Position numbers and translations under genes: made by a program
Notes under the pieces: model-generated
What the model saw: the letters and a program-made list of their open reading frames with translations, nothing else
The model's database searches: none
What the model was told of the DNA's origin: nothing
NCBI GenBank assembly: GCA_036768485.1
Contig: JAVLUZ010000709.1
Coordinates: 124,001-188,000 of the forward strand
Origin: Mermis nigrescens
Taxonomy: Eukaryota > Nematoda > Enoplea > Mermithida > Mermithidae
Length of the DNA: 64,000 bases
Direction: 5' to 3'
Shown here: piece after piece, positions 45,118 through 53,031 of the stretch
How the letters are laid out: every line of letters begins with the position of its first letter
How positions within the stretch are numbered: position 1 is the stretch's first letter

Positions 45118-46429
45118 TTATGCAGTATAATCATACATTATATTGCGGTGCTTATCTAACATGATTAAATTGTCAAATTCAGCGTATACTATTACTTCTA
45201 TGCCAGTGTCAGGAATTTTTTCAGCAAATGATATTTCAATGCTTGTTGTGCCTTCTTTTATTAAATCCCAATGCCCACCGTCATCTTCATCAGGTGTTAG
45301 GTCAAAAGCAAAGAGGCATTGACCGTTTTTGAACCCTTCTCTAGTTAAGCCATTGCCTTTATTTTCTCTAGCAATATCTAGTGTCTCGAAAAGCTGATTA
45401 AACGCTCTTAAATACTTATTGTTTTTGAAATGCTAGTTTCAGTGGGTGAGAGGGGTAAGTTACGCCACCAGAAATCACTTTAACCTCGTTTATGCTGTAA
45501 GACTTAAAATTGAATGGCGACTTTTTTATATTTCCTCTGAATGCATCAGCGTCAACGCAACCAAAAATCAGACGCCTTGGAAGCTGCCCAGAGAACAATG
45601 TATTGAGTGGGGTGGATTGAGATGTACTTGAAATATGTAAACTCATCATCATCACTCTACGTATTGGATATTTAATTGTATTACTTGCTAAAACTTGTTC
45701 TATAGCTAGCGACGTGCTTTCTAGAATTTCTGCTTTGCGAACATAAAATTTAATTTGTTGTATGCTAAGATGAGCATCTAGGGCACCACCCGGACTTTCT
45801 AAAACAAATGCATCCGTATTTCTGTTTAGTTCGAGTCTTAAATCGGTGTAATTCAGCAAAAACCTATCTTGCAAAAAAAGGTCAATGTGAAGTGGGGCCA
45901 TTACTTCGACTATCGCTTTACCTTTAAAATAATGAACACGAGTTTGAAAGCCACTATTATTTTCAGAATCATGTTTAGTATCTTGTGTGTACAAGGAGGA
46001 TTGCAAATGCGAGTTTTTTGCATCCCAATTATAATTTAATTCAGTTTCTAGAAAAGCTCTGTACGCGTATTTATCGCTACTATCGTGAACTAATTTACCA
46101 TTCAAAAATAATTTTACTTGTCTGAAAAATGTTTTGCTAATCAAATTAATGGGTGCGACAGCGGGTGTGGCAGGAATTTTACCATCAGCTCCTGCTGGCA
46201 TAAGGCCAGGATTTAAAGAGAGCTGCATGTAAATGTAATTTTTATTTAGTTGTAAGAAATGAGGGTCGGGAGGTTGGTGAAATTCGTACGGACCTTCATC
46301 TGTTACTGGGTTAGTCAAATTGATTTCATCCCAATATCCTTGTTTCACAACAACCTGAGTCGGAGGTACTGTGAAAAAATCCAACTCGCTTTTTGTGCTA
46401 GCGGCTGAGATTGAATCGATTAGAGACAT
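45118..46429 (-). pseudogene. major capsid protein, left arm, frameshifted
   Basis: Mirror of 54531-55841 with an extra G at 45432 that breaks the frame after about 330 codons; the remaining third is open in another frame. A handful of residues differ otherwise (for example Q/R and S/G). Confidence 0.9.
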
Positions 46430-46591
46430 TTTTACTTCCTTTTTGTTTATGATTTGAGAATATATCATTCTTTGGTTCTTTTATAGACTTTGGTCGGACC
46501 CCCAGTCCCCGCCCTTTTTGTTGTAGCACCTCACTTGCTTGCCTAAGTAAATTCGAAGCGCCTTCCTTGCCATGCTCTTCTAAAGCCTGAA
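46398..46591 (-). pseudogene. 3' remnant of the pVI-like gene, left arm
   Basis: Only the carboxy-terminal part matching right-arm 54369-54562 survives. The glycine-rich amphipathic core and promoter are deleted. Confidence 0.8.
46478..46485 (-). promoter_or_regulatory. TATA box, left-arm capsid unit
   Basis: TATAAAAG on the minus strand, retained although the neighbouring pVI-like gene is mostly deleted. Confidence 0.75.
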
Positions 46592-46663
46592 TGTCATGTA
46601 CTTGGATGTTTCTCCCACCGCAAATTCATGCGGGACCAAAATCATTTTATTCGTGTGATTCAT
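46592..46663 (-). pseudogene. remnant of the 238-residue gene, left arm
   Basis: Only the first 24 codons remain before the 924-bp deletion junction at about 46591/46592. Confidence 0.85.
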
Positions 46664-47004
46664 CGTTTAGTTATAGCGTCTGCTAGCAATTGACCAGCTA
46701 TCCCTAATATAGGCGCCAGTAATATTGGCAAAAAACCACCTTTCTGCACTAGTAATACTTTTTTCTGCTTTATCGACCTATCCTGTGCGCTTATCTGACG
46801 GAGGTGCGATTTGTATCTGCTTAGTTTTTCAAGCTCGTGTGGTTTGACAGGAACGTTGCCGTTTAGTACATTCAGTATGCATTCGCATAAACACAATATT
46901 AATTCATTGTCAACCGTTTTCAAGATCGCCTTACGCTGATTCGGTTTCGCCTTGGCCAACACATCAAGGTACGTAATATTTTTCTGTAAACGTTTAGGAG
47001 CCAT
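46660..47004 (-). CDS. pX-like small virion protein, left arm
   Basis: 114 residues, one substitution (V for A near residue 31) against the right copy. Promoter box CTTTTATA (reverse of TATAAAAG) at 47034-47041. Confidence 0.75.
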   Translation of the reverse strand: MAPKRLQKNITYLDVLAKAKPNQRKAILKTVDNELILCLCECILNVLNGNVPVKPHELEKLSRYKSHLRQISAQDRSIKQKKVLLVQKGGFLPILLAPILGIAGQLLADAITKR

Positions 47005-47033
47005 TTTGTATATAATGATTAGAACGATAATTT

Positions 47034-47041
47034 CTTTTATA
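47034..47041 (-). promoter_or_regulatory. TATA box, left-arm pX-like gene
   Basis: TATAAAAG on the minus strand, mirror of 52995-53002. Confidence 0.75.
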
Positions 47042-47631
47042 ACTTTTCAGTGTAAACTACGCAATTTTTTGAGAATATTTTAGCACGTAGACGTAATTTA
47101 TCAGGCGTAGATTGAGTCAAATCAACTAAAAGATATGAAAACGGTTTCTGTGTTGCATCAGAATAAGCTTCTAAGAAATATTTAGGATTGTTTGGATAAA
47201 GTTGCCTAGCTAACGTTTGTGTTTGAAGTCTATCTGAAGGATTTTTCATTAAAACTAAATATTCTGCGTTTATCCTACACGTTCTTAAACCTTTGAAAAA
47301 TATGTTTTGAACAATGTGCACTACAGAAATGTTCCAGTGATGACAACCTTGTGTAAATAGTACATCATTATTTGCTTCTTTCATAAGATCGTCTATAATA
47401 ATGAGCTGGGGTTCGGAAGAGTGATCCCTTACTAGACTGAAATTGGGTGATCCTTTCACAAAAAATACATTTTCTATCTCTTCATGATCTTCAGCAAAAA
47501 AACCACCATATAAATTTTGGAGGTGGAGAAATAAAATTGGCCGCATTCTTAACGAGTTGCCTAACAAAAGTAGTTTTACCAGCTTTTGTAGGTCCTGCTA
47601 CAATGCACGTGAATGGGTGCTTAAAATCCAT
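47037..47631 (-). pseudogene. packaging ATPase, left arm, different frameshift
   Basis: Mirror of 52405-52999. A run of seven A (six in the right arm) near 47476-47482 shifts the frame between the Walker A and Walker B motifs. The carboxy part is open from 47567 to 47037. Confidence 0.88.
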
Positions 47632-47681
47632 GTTTAATAATAGAAACATTGCTGATAAAGTCTAATATACATGAAGCTCAC

Positions 47682-47747
47682 TTAGCCAGCTGCTTGCACA
47701 GCTGCCCAGCCTGCGGGACGTGGACCCGGAGCTTCTTTGCAAGCCAT
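47682..47747 (-). CDS. 21-residue small ORF, left arm
   Basis: Identical peptide to 52289-52354, in a region where nearby untranslated sequence does show length differences between the arms. Confidence 0.4.
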   Translation of the reverse strand: MACKEAPGPRPAGWAAVQAAG

Positions 47748-47809
47748 TTTTTTGGTTTGTTTTTTAATTTTTAAATCTTTTTTTCAATTTCAAATTTAAA
47801 AAAAACATT

Positions 47810-47817
47810 CTTATACA
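47810..47817 (-). promoter_or_regulatory. TATA-like box, left-arm small ORF/ATPase unit
   Basis: TGTATAAG on the minus strand. Confidence 0.5.
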
Positions 47818-48198
47818 GATAAGTTATCAGACGTATCCATTATTCGCTTAATTTCGAAGTTAATTGCACTTTCGCCTCGGGAAAATCCAAAATAACTTCG
47901 ATTCAAAGCACAAGTTTTGCCACATTTTGTAAAACAGACTGGTTTGAAAATTATGCGCCTGACATTCTAGATTTAGCGCAAAAATCCAAAAACCGCGCAT
48001 TTTGCGTTTTCCACTCAACCTATTTTCAGCATTGTGATCCGCTGCTTCTTGCTTCCAGTATTGTTTGTAATTTTCAGAGAAACGATTCCAAAAATATGAT
48101 GCTACGCGCGCCAACTCGCTGTTGTCGTACTGCCCGTAGCAGAATTTTGCGACCAGCCGTTCGCAGAAGCTTACGAAAAGTTTTTCGCCTTGAAACAT
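47811..48198 (-). pseudogene. unknown 128-residue protein, left arm, frameshifted near the end
   Basis: One extra base at about 47877 changes the last 20 or so residues and ends the frame at 47860. The rest matches 51836-52222. Confidence 0.75.
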
Positions 48199-48240
48199 GA
48201 CTGCTCAGTACCGGATGGCAATAACTGGGAGAGGTAGGGT

Positions 48241-48248
48241 CTTATATA
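48241..48248 (-). promoter_or_regulatory. TATA box, left-arm 128-residue gene
   Basis: TATATAAG on the minus strand, mirror of 51786-51793. Confidence 0.75.
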
Positions 48249-48251
48249 GAC

Positions 48252-48647
48252 TTATTGAACTAAAAATGGTGGGGTTTTTTCTGGTTCAGTGCCCATTTGC
48301 TTACTTTCAGCAACTTGACGACTTAGGACTACGCATCCTGCCTCCTGCGTCGCCCTATTGTACTCTACGCATTTTGGGCACATTTGAAGCGAAAAGTACA
48401 TTCGACCAGAATCTGTTACAAAGCAGTCTCTCTCTGAGCTACTTTTTTGACAAAAATAGCAAAGTTCGATCATAAGAGGGTACATGGGGCGCGGCAGGTT
48501 ACGGGCACACAATTCAATAGGAGGTCTAATACTCCTACCGAATGGGCGCCTATCTTCGACAGTAATTTTAGGCTTAACTTCGGAAGGTTTTTCCATTTTA
48601 ATTTCGGATGGTTTCTCTATTGTTCTTACTTCAGAAAGTTTCTCCAT
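48252..48647 (-). CDS. CxxC zinc-binding protein, left arm
   Basis: Residue-for-residue identical to the right-arm copy at 51387-51782, with its own TATATAAG box at 48682-48689. Confidence 0.75.
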   Translation of the reverse strand: MEKLSEVRTIEKPSEIKMEKPSEVKPKITVEDRRPFGRSIRPPIELCARNLPRPMYPLMIELCYFCQKSSSERDCFVTDSGRMYFSLQMCPKCVEYNRATQEAGCVVLSRQVAESKQMGTEPEKTPPFLVQ

Positions 48648-48681
48648 TATTTTATTTTATATATTTTTTTATCTCAGAGTT

Positions 48682-48689
48682 CTTATATA
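48682..48689 (-). promoter_or_regulatory. TATA box, left-arm CxxC gene
   Basis: TATATAAG on the minus strand, mirror of 51345-51352. Confidence 0.75.
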
Positions 48690-48692
48690 AAC

Positions 48693-49064
48693 TTAAATTT
48701 TTATGAGATGATTCACCCAGCTATTGAATTTTTCAGGAAAACCTCTCCATTTCACAAAATATTCAGTTTTTCCAGACTTTTTACGCGTTTTTAGAATTTT
48801 CTCAATAACATAGACATTGTCAATTAATTCAACCTTTTGCAATTCGGGTTCATAAAAGACTCCCTCCAATTTTTCGCCCGACTGATCTTTAATTACATAG
48901 ACTGGTGGTTTTCTTTTAAATCGGCTTTTTATTACAAATGTTTCTTCACTCCAATTTGGTTCATAGCCCTTTTCAAAAACACCCTTCACTTTAGTTATAC
49001 GTACCTTATCACCAATGTTGTACCTAAAAGTGACGTCCGCTTGTATTAATTTTGAAAGCTTTAT
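48693..49064 (-). CDS. integrase tail and chromodomain, shifted frame, left arm
   Basis: Mirror of 50970-51341, with two residue differences (FK versus LQ) before the chromodomain. It carries the same frame break relative to the integrase core. Confidence 0.83.
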   Translation of the reverse strand: MKLSKLIQADVTFRYNIGDKVRITKVKGVFEKGYEPNWSEETFVIKSRFKRKPPVYVIKDQSGEKLEGVFYEPELQKVELIDNVYVIEKILKTRKKSGKTEYFVKWRGFPEKFNSWVNHLIKI

Positions 49065-49719
49065 TTAAAATAATTAATTCATTATCAGCATTTACATTAG
49101 CTGGCTCTATCCCTATTGTGCGATGCTTTGTATTATTATAGCCAGTTACTAAGTCTTGCAGTACATCAATGTATCTATATTTGTTGTTTTTTGTGAAATA
49201 TCGCCACATGCGTTCCTTTAACGTTCGATTAAAGCGTTCAACAATGGACGCCTTTAGTTCGCTATTTATCGTAAAAAATTCTACATTATTTTCCTCGAGA
49301 AATTTCTGAAACTGTTTGTTGACAAATTCTTTACCAGCATCACCTTGTATTTTCTCCGGCTTACGTCCGCCTTCTAATATTGCTTTGAATGCATTTATTA
49401 TAGCCTCGACGGTTTTATTTTTTACAGGTATACTCCAAGCGTACTTACTAAACACATCTATGCAATTGAATAAAAATGCGTAGCCATCGTTATGTTTTTT
49501 TATTGACTGTAAGTCGGCCAAGTCTATGGCCCATTGTTCATCAATCCTAGAGACTATTACTTTATTACGCGCGTATTTTTTGCGAGCTGGCTTATGCAGT
49601 GTGTAAGTTGGCTGAGTCTCTAGCCATTTTATTACCGCTTTCTTGTTTAGCTTAGCTTTTTCAACTAGTGGACCTGCGCCTGTATACCCCGTTTTCGGCT
49701 CATAATAAATAGTTTCCAT
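49024..49719 (-). CDS. Polinton integrase catalytic part, left arm
   Basis: Mirror copy of 50315-51010 with the same D66, D127 and E161 and the same in-frame stop before the chromodomain. The residue before D127 is glycine instead of serine. The other differences are V/A, I/V and K/T. Confidence 0.9.
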   Translation of the reverse strand: METIYYEPKTGYTGAGPLVEKAKLNKKAVIKWLETQPTYTLHKPARKKYARNKVIVSRIDEQWAIDLADLQSIKKHNDGYAFLFNCIDVFSKYAWSIPVKNKTVEAIINAFKAILEGGRKPEKIQGDAGKEFVNKQFQKFLEENNVEFFTINSELKASIVERFNRTLKERMWRYFTKNNKYRYIDVLQDLVTGYNNTKHRTIGIEPANVNADNELIILNKAFKINTSGRHF

Positions 49720-49722
49720 TGC

Positions 49723-50112
49723 TTAATAGAAATATAGCGCGTGTTTACCTTTTGCGACTGCACAATACCTAGAAGAGCACTTTTCGCAAAACTTTACGTC
49801 AATTTTCAAGTTTATATGATTTCGAACGACTTTTAATTTACAATCGTTGCATTCCACTGCAAAGCTTATATCTTTTGGAGTGGGTCGAGGTCCATCTACA
49901 TCTTCTAAATAATAGTACAGCATGTATTTATTCTTTTTAATTACATTGAGTTCGCCAGAGCATTTTGTGCACAGTGAAAATGTGAAACCTAGAAAATTTT
50001 CATCATTTTTGATTTTGAGGATGCAATCGTTGCATCCTGGCTCAAAGAATCTACACCATCTGCGCAGAAAATGCTCTGGCGAAGTCAATGTAATTAAAAA
50101 GAATAAATACAT
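49723..50112 (-). CDS. zinc-binding protein, left-arm reading, crosses the palindrome centre
   Basis: 129 codons. Two cysteine modules of identical layout, CxxC-17-CxxC: C27/C30/C48/C51 and C88/C91/C109/C112, both opening CNDC. They look like tandem zinc ribbons of unknown role. The first about 18 residues come from antisense right-arm sequence, so the true amino terminus has been lost and the start codon is fortuitous. The stop lies 3 bases before the integrase ATG, so the two were probably co-transcribed. This arm keeps both modules. Confidence 0.6.
   Translation of the reverse strand: MYLFFLITLTSPEHFLRRWCRFFEPGCNDCILKIKNDENFLGFTFSLCTKCSGELNVIKKNKYMLYYYLEDVDGPRPTPKDISFAVECNDCKLKVVRNHINLKIDVKFCEKCSSRYCAVAKGKHALYFY
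49975..50059. other. unpaired centre of the palindrome
   Basis: 85 bases with no inverted partner. The middle holds a 9-bp stem AGGATGCAA/TTGCATCCT with a 3-base loop (50018-50038). The innermost 34 bases of the flanking arms have three mismatches, more than the rest of the arms. In the left-arm direction the loop encodes the CNDC and CTKC pairs of the zinc-binding protein. Confidence 0.85.
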
Positions 50113-50113
50113 G

Positions 50114-50311
50114 CTGTACTATTATTTAGAAGATGTAGATGGACCTCGACCCACTCCAAAAGATATAAGCTTTGCAGTGGAATGCAACGATTGTAAATTA
50201 AAAGTCGTTCGAAATCATATAAACTTGAAAATTGACGTAAAGTTTTGCGAAAAGTGCTCTTCTAGGTATTGTGCAGTCGCAAAAGGTAAACACGCGCTAT
50301 ATTTCTATTAA
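50114..50311 (+). pseudogene. zinc-binding protein, right-arm copy, 5'-truncated
   Basis: Mirror of the carboxy-terminal part of the left-arm protein. It keeps only the second CNDC-17-CEKC module. An open frame extends back to 49922, but those codons run through the loop and antisense left-arm sequence, so they are not original. Co-linear with the integrase, three bases downstream. Confidence 0.55.
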
Positions 50312-50314
50312 GCA

Positions 50315-51010
50315 ATGGAAACTATTTATTATGAGCCGAAAACGGGGTATACAGGCGCAGGTCCACTAGTTGAAAAAGCTAAGCTAAACAAGAAAGCGGT
50401 AATAAAATGGCTAGAGACTCAGCCAACTTACACACTGCATAAGCCAGCTCGCAAAAAATACGCGCGTAATAAAGTAATAGTCTCTAGGATTGATGAACAA
50501 TGGGCCATAGACTTGGCCGACTTACAGTCAATAAAAAAACATAACGATGGCTACGCATTTTTATTCAATTGCATAGATGTGTTTAGTAAGTACGCTTGGA
50601 GTATACCTGTAAAAAATAAAACCGCCGAGGCTATAATAAATGCATTCAAAGCAATATTAGAAGGCGGACGTAAGCCGGAAAAAATACAAAGCGATGCTGG
50701 TAAAGAATTTGTCAACAAACAGTTTCAGAAATTTCTCGAGGAAAATAATGTAGAATTTTTTACGATAAATAGCGAACTAAAGGCGTCCGTTGTTGAACGC
50801 TTTAATCGAACGTTAAAGGAACGCATGTGGCGATATTTCACAAAAAACAACACATATAGGTACATTGATGTACTGCAAGACTTAGTAACTGGCTATAATA
50901 ATACAAAGCATCGCACAATAGGGATAGAGCCAGCTAATGTAAATGCTGATAATGAATTAATTATTTTAAATAAAGCTTTCAAAATTAATACAAGCGGACG
51001 TCACTTTTAG
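50315..51010 (+). CDS. Polinton integrase catalytic part (DDE), right arm
   Basis: 231 residues of a retrovirus-like (rve) integrase that inserts the element into host DNA. The catalytic set is visible: D66 in WAIDLADLQ, D127 in SDAGKEF and E161 in VVERFNRTLKER. It belongs to the F54H12.3-type integrases found in Polintons. The frame stops at TAG (51008), but a frame shifted by +1 is open from 50970 and encodes the missing tail and chromodomain to 51341. The overlap (50970-51007) would allow a +1 shift. The left arm has the same break. Only 4 residues differ between arms. No TATA box is found upstream because the promoter side is lost at the palindrome centre. Confidence 0.9.
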   Translation: METIYYEPKTGYTGAGPLVEKAKLNKKAVIKWLETQPTYTLHKPARKKYARNKVIVSRIDEQWAIDLADLQSIKKHNDGYAFLFNCIDVFSKYAWSIPVKNKTAEAIINAFKAILEGGRKPEKIQSDAGKEFVNKQFQKFLEENNVEFFTINSELKASVVERFNRTLKERMWRYFTKNNTYRYIDVLQDLVTGYNNTKHRTIGIEPANVNADNELIILNKAFKINTSGRHF

Positions 51011-51341
51011 GTACAACGTTGGTGATAAGGTTCGCATAAGTAAAGTGAAAGGTGTTTTTGAAAAGGGCTATGAACCAAATTGGAGTGAAGAAACATTTGT
51101 AATAAAAAGCCGATTACAAAGAAAACCACCAGTCTATGTAATTAAAGATCAGTCGGGCGAAAAATTGGAGGGAGTCTTTTATGAACCCGAATTGCAAAAG
51201 GTTGAATTAATTGACAATGTCTATGTTATTGAGAAAATTTTAAAAACGCGTAAAAAGTCTGGAAAAACTGAATATTTTGTGAAATGGAGAGGTTTTCCTG
51301 AAAAATTCAATAGCTGGGTGAATCATCTCATAAAAATTTAA
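50970..51341 (+). CDS. integrase C-terminal region with chromodomain, +1 frame, right arm
   Basis: Open from 50970 to the stop at 51341 without needing an ATG. It reads ADVTFRYNVGDKVRIS, a typical integrase tail, then a chromodomain at the end (IEKILKTRKKSGKTEYFVKW, RGFP, SW). Chromodomains on Polinton integrases are thought to guide insertion to particular chromatin. It is best read as the second half of the integrase, reached by frameshifting or cut off by an old mutation. Confidence 0.85.
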   Translation: MKLSKLIQADVTFRYNVGDKVRISKVKGVFEKGYEPNWSEETFVIKSRLQRKPPVYVIKDQSGEKLEGVFYEPELQKVELIDNVYVIEKILKTRKKSGKTEYFVKWRGFPEKFNSWVNHLIKI

Positions 51342-51344
51342 GTT

Positions 51345-51352
51345 TATATAAG
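51345..51352 (+). promoter_or_regulatory. TATA box, CxxC protein gene
   Basis: TATATAAG, 42 bp before the ATG at 51387. Confidence 0.75.
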
Positions 51353-51386
51353 AACTCTGAGATAAAAAAATATATAAAACAAAATA

Positions 51387-51782
51387 ATGGAGAAACTTTC
51401 TGAAGTAAGAACAATAGAGAAACCATCCGAAATTAAAATGGAAAAACCTTCCGAAGTTAAGCCTAAAATTACTGTTGAAGATAGGCGCCCATTCGGTAGG
51501 AGTATTAGACCTCCTATTGAATTGTGTGCCCGTAACCTGCCGCGCCCCATGTACCCTCTTATGATCGAACTTTGCTATTTTTGTCAAAAAAGTAGCTCAG
51601 AGAGAGACTGCTTTGTAACAGATTCTGGTCGAATGTACTTTTCGCTTCAAATGTGCCCAAAATGCGTAGAGTACAATAGGGCGACGCAGGAGGCAGGATG
51701 CGTAGTCCTAAGTCGTCAAGTTGCTGAAAGTAAGCAAATGGGCACTGAACCAGAAAAAACCCCACCATTTTTAGTTCAATAA
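51387..51782 (+). CDS. CxxC zinc-binding protein, right arm
   Basis: 131 residues, function unknown. The amino third is a charged repeat (KPSEIKMEKPSEVKPK). The rest has one cysteine module, C63/C66 and C90/C93 (CYFC-23-CPKC), resembling the paired ribbons of the neighbouring zinc-binding protein. Preceded by TATATAAG 42 bp upstream. Identical in both arms, which suggests the arms separated recently or that this gene is under constraint. Confidence 0.75.
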   Translation: MEKLSEVRTIEKPSEIKMEKPSEVKPKITVEDRRPFGRSIRPPIELCARNLPRPMYPLMIELCYFCQKSSSERDCFVTDSGRMYFSLQMCPKCVEYNRATQEAGCVVLSRQVAESKQMGTEPEKTPPFLVQ

Positions 51783-51785
51783 GTC

Positions 51786-51793
51786 TATATAAG
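51786..51793 (+). promoter_or_regulatory. TATA box, 128-residue gene
   Basis: TATATAAG, 50 bp before the ATG at 51836. Confidence 0.77.
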
Positions 51794-51835
51794 ACCCTAC
51801 CTCTCCCAGTTATTGCCATCCGGTACTGAGCAGTC

Positions 51836-52222
51836 ATGTTTCAAGGCGAAAAACTTTTCGTAAGCTTCTGCGAACGGCTGGTCGCAAAATTCTGCTACGG
51901 GCAGTACGACAACAGCGAGTTGGCGCGCGTAGCATCATATTTTTGGAATCGTTTCTCTGAAAATTACAAACAATACTGGAAGCAAGAAGCAGCGGATCAC
52001 AATGCTGAAAATAGGTTGAGTGGAAAACGCAAAATGCGCGGTTTTTGGATTTTTGCGCTAAATCTAGAATGTCAGGCGCATAATTTTCAAACCAGTCTCT
52101 TTTACAAAATGTGGCAAAACTTGTGCTTTGAATCGAAGTTATTTTGGATTTTCCCGGGCGAAAGTGCAATTAACTTCGAAATTAAGCGAATAATGGATAC
52201 GTCTGATAACTTATCTGTATAA
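51836..52222 (+). CDS. unknown Polinton protein, 128 residues, right arm
   Basis: Not recognised. Rich in aromatic residues and lysine (YFWNRFSENYKQYW, FWIF). The helical YFWNRF-YKQYWKQEA stretch is faintly like an HMG box, too weak to call. A TATATAAG box lies 50 bp upstream. The stop codon overlaps the next promoter (TGTATAAG, 52216-52223). Confidence 0.65.
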   Translation: MFQGEKLFVSFCERLVAKFCYGQYDNSELARVASYFWNRFSENYKQYWKQEAADHNAENRLSGKRKMRGFWIFALNLECQAHNFQTSLFYKMWQNLCFESKLFWIFPGESAINFEIKRIMDTSDNLSV

Positions 52223-52223
52223 G
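52216..52223 (+). promoter_or_regulatory. TATA-like box, small ORF/ATPase unit
   Basis: TGTATAAG followed by AA. One base off the others; 73 bp before the small ORF ATG. Confidence 0.55.
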
Positions 52224-52288
52224 AATGTTTTTTTTATAAATTTGAAATTGAAAAAAAAGATTTAAAAATTAAAAAACAAACCAAAAAA

Positions 52289-52354
52289 ATGGCTTGCAAA
52301 GAAGCTCCGGGTCCACGTCCCGCAGGCTGGGCAGCTGTGCAAGCAGCTGGCTAA
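52289..52354 (+). CDS. 21-residue small ORF, right arm
   Basis: ATG with an AAAAAAATGG context begins a peptide MACKEAPGPRPAGW followed by AAVQAAG and TAA. It lies between the 128-residue gene and the ATPase, with TGTATAAG 73 bp upstream, and is identical in both arms. It could be a real minor protein, an upstream ORF controlling the ATPase, or the first exon of it. No family recognised. Confidence 0.4.
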   Translation: MACKEAPGPRPAGWAAVQAAG

Positions 52355-52404
52355 GTGAGCTTCATGTATATTAGACTTTATCAGCAATGTTTCTATTATT
52401 AAAC

Positions 52405-52999
52405 ATGGATTTTAAGCACCCATTCACGTGCATTGTAGCAGGACCTACAAAAGCTGGTAAAACTACTTTTGTTAGGCAACTCGTTAAGAATGCGGCCAAT
52501 TTTATTTCTCCACCTCCAAAATTTATATGGTGGTTTTTTGCTGAAGATCATGAAGAGATTGAAAATGTATTTTTTGTGAAAGGATCACCCAATTTCAGTC
52601 TAGTAAGGGATCACTCTTCCGAACCCCAGCTCATTATTATAGACGATCTTATGAAAGAAGCAAATAATGATGTACTATTTACACGAGGTTGTCATCACTG
52701 GAACATTTCTGTAGTGCACATTGTTCAAAACATATTTTTCAAAGGTCTTAAGAACGTGTAGAATAAACGCAGAATATTTAGTTTTAATGAAAAATCCTTC
52801 AGATAGGCTTCAGATGCAAACGTTAGCTCGACAACTTTATCCAAACAATCTTAAATATTTTTTAGAAGCTTATTCTGATGCAACAGAGACACCGTTTTCG
52901 TATCTTTTAGTTGATTTGACTCAATCTACACCTGATAAATTACGTCTACGTGCTAAAATATTCTCAAAAAATTGCGTAGTTTACACTGAAAAGTTATAA
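52405..52999 (+). pseudogene. FtsK/HerA-type packaging ATPase, right arm, one frameshift
   Basis: Genome-packaging ATPase of the Polinton/adintovirus type. The Walker A motif GPTKAGKT is at residues 13-20, Walker B LIIIDD at 76-81, followed by HHWNISVVHIVQNIFF. The start at 52405 (MDFKHPFTCIVAGPT) is preferred over the ATG at 52387, as the family starts near this phrase. An extra C at about 52746 breaks the frame after the Walker B half. The remaining half is open in another frame to 52999. The left arm lacks this insertion but has a different one. Confidence 0.88.
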
Positions 53000-53002
53000 A
53001 AG
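52995..53002 (+). promoter_or_regulatory. TATA box, pX-like gene
   Basis: TATAAAAG, 37 bp before the ATG at 53032. Overlaps the ATPase stop. Confidence 0.77.
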
Positions 53003-53031
53003 AAATTATCGTTCTAATCATTATATACAAA

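Larger units (their letters stand above)
43068..49974 (-). repeat. left arm of the Polinton palindrome (shorter, deleted)
   Basis: Inverted copy of 50060-57891. It lacks the sequence matching right-arm 53445-54368 and has extra single bases in the capsid, ATPase and 128-residue genes. Confidence 0.95.

Noticed and set aside
48447..48794. 115-codon plus-strand frame, and its mirror at 51240-51587
   Set aside because: Antisense shadow of the CxxC gene and chromodomain; present in both arms only because the arms are copies.
50018..50038. Central 9-bp hairpin as a replication origin
   Set aside because: It coincides with codons for the CNDC zinc motif, whose codons are naturally palindromic (TGCAACGATTGCA); the position is suggestive but coding explains it.
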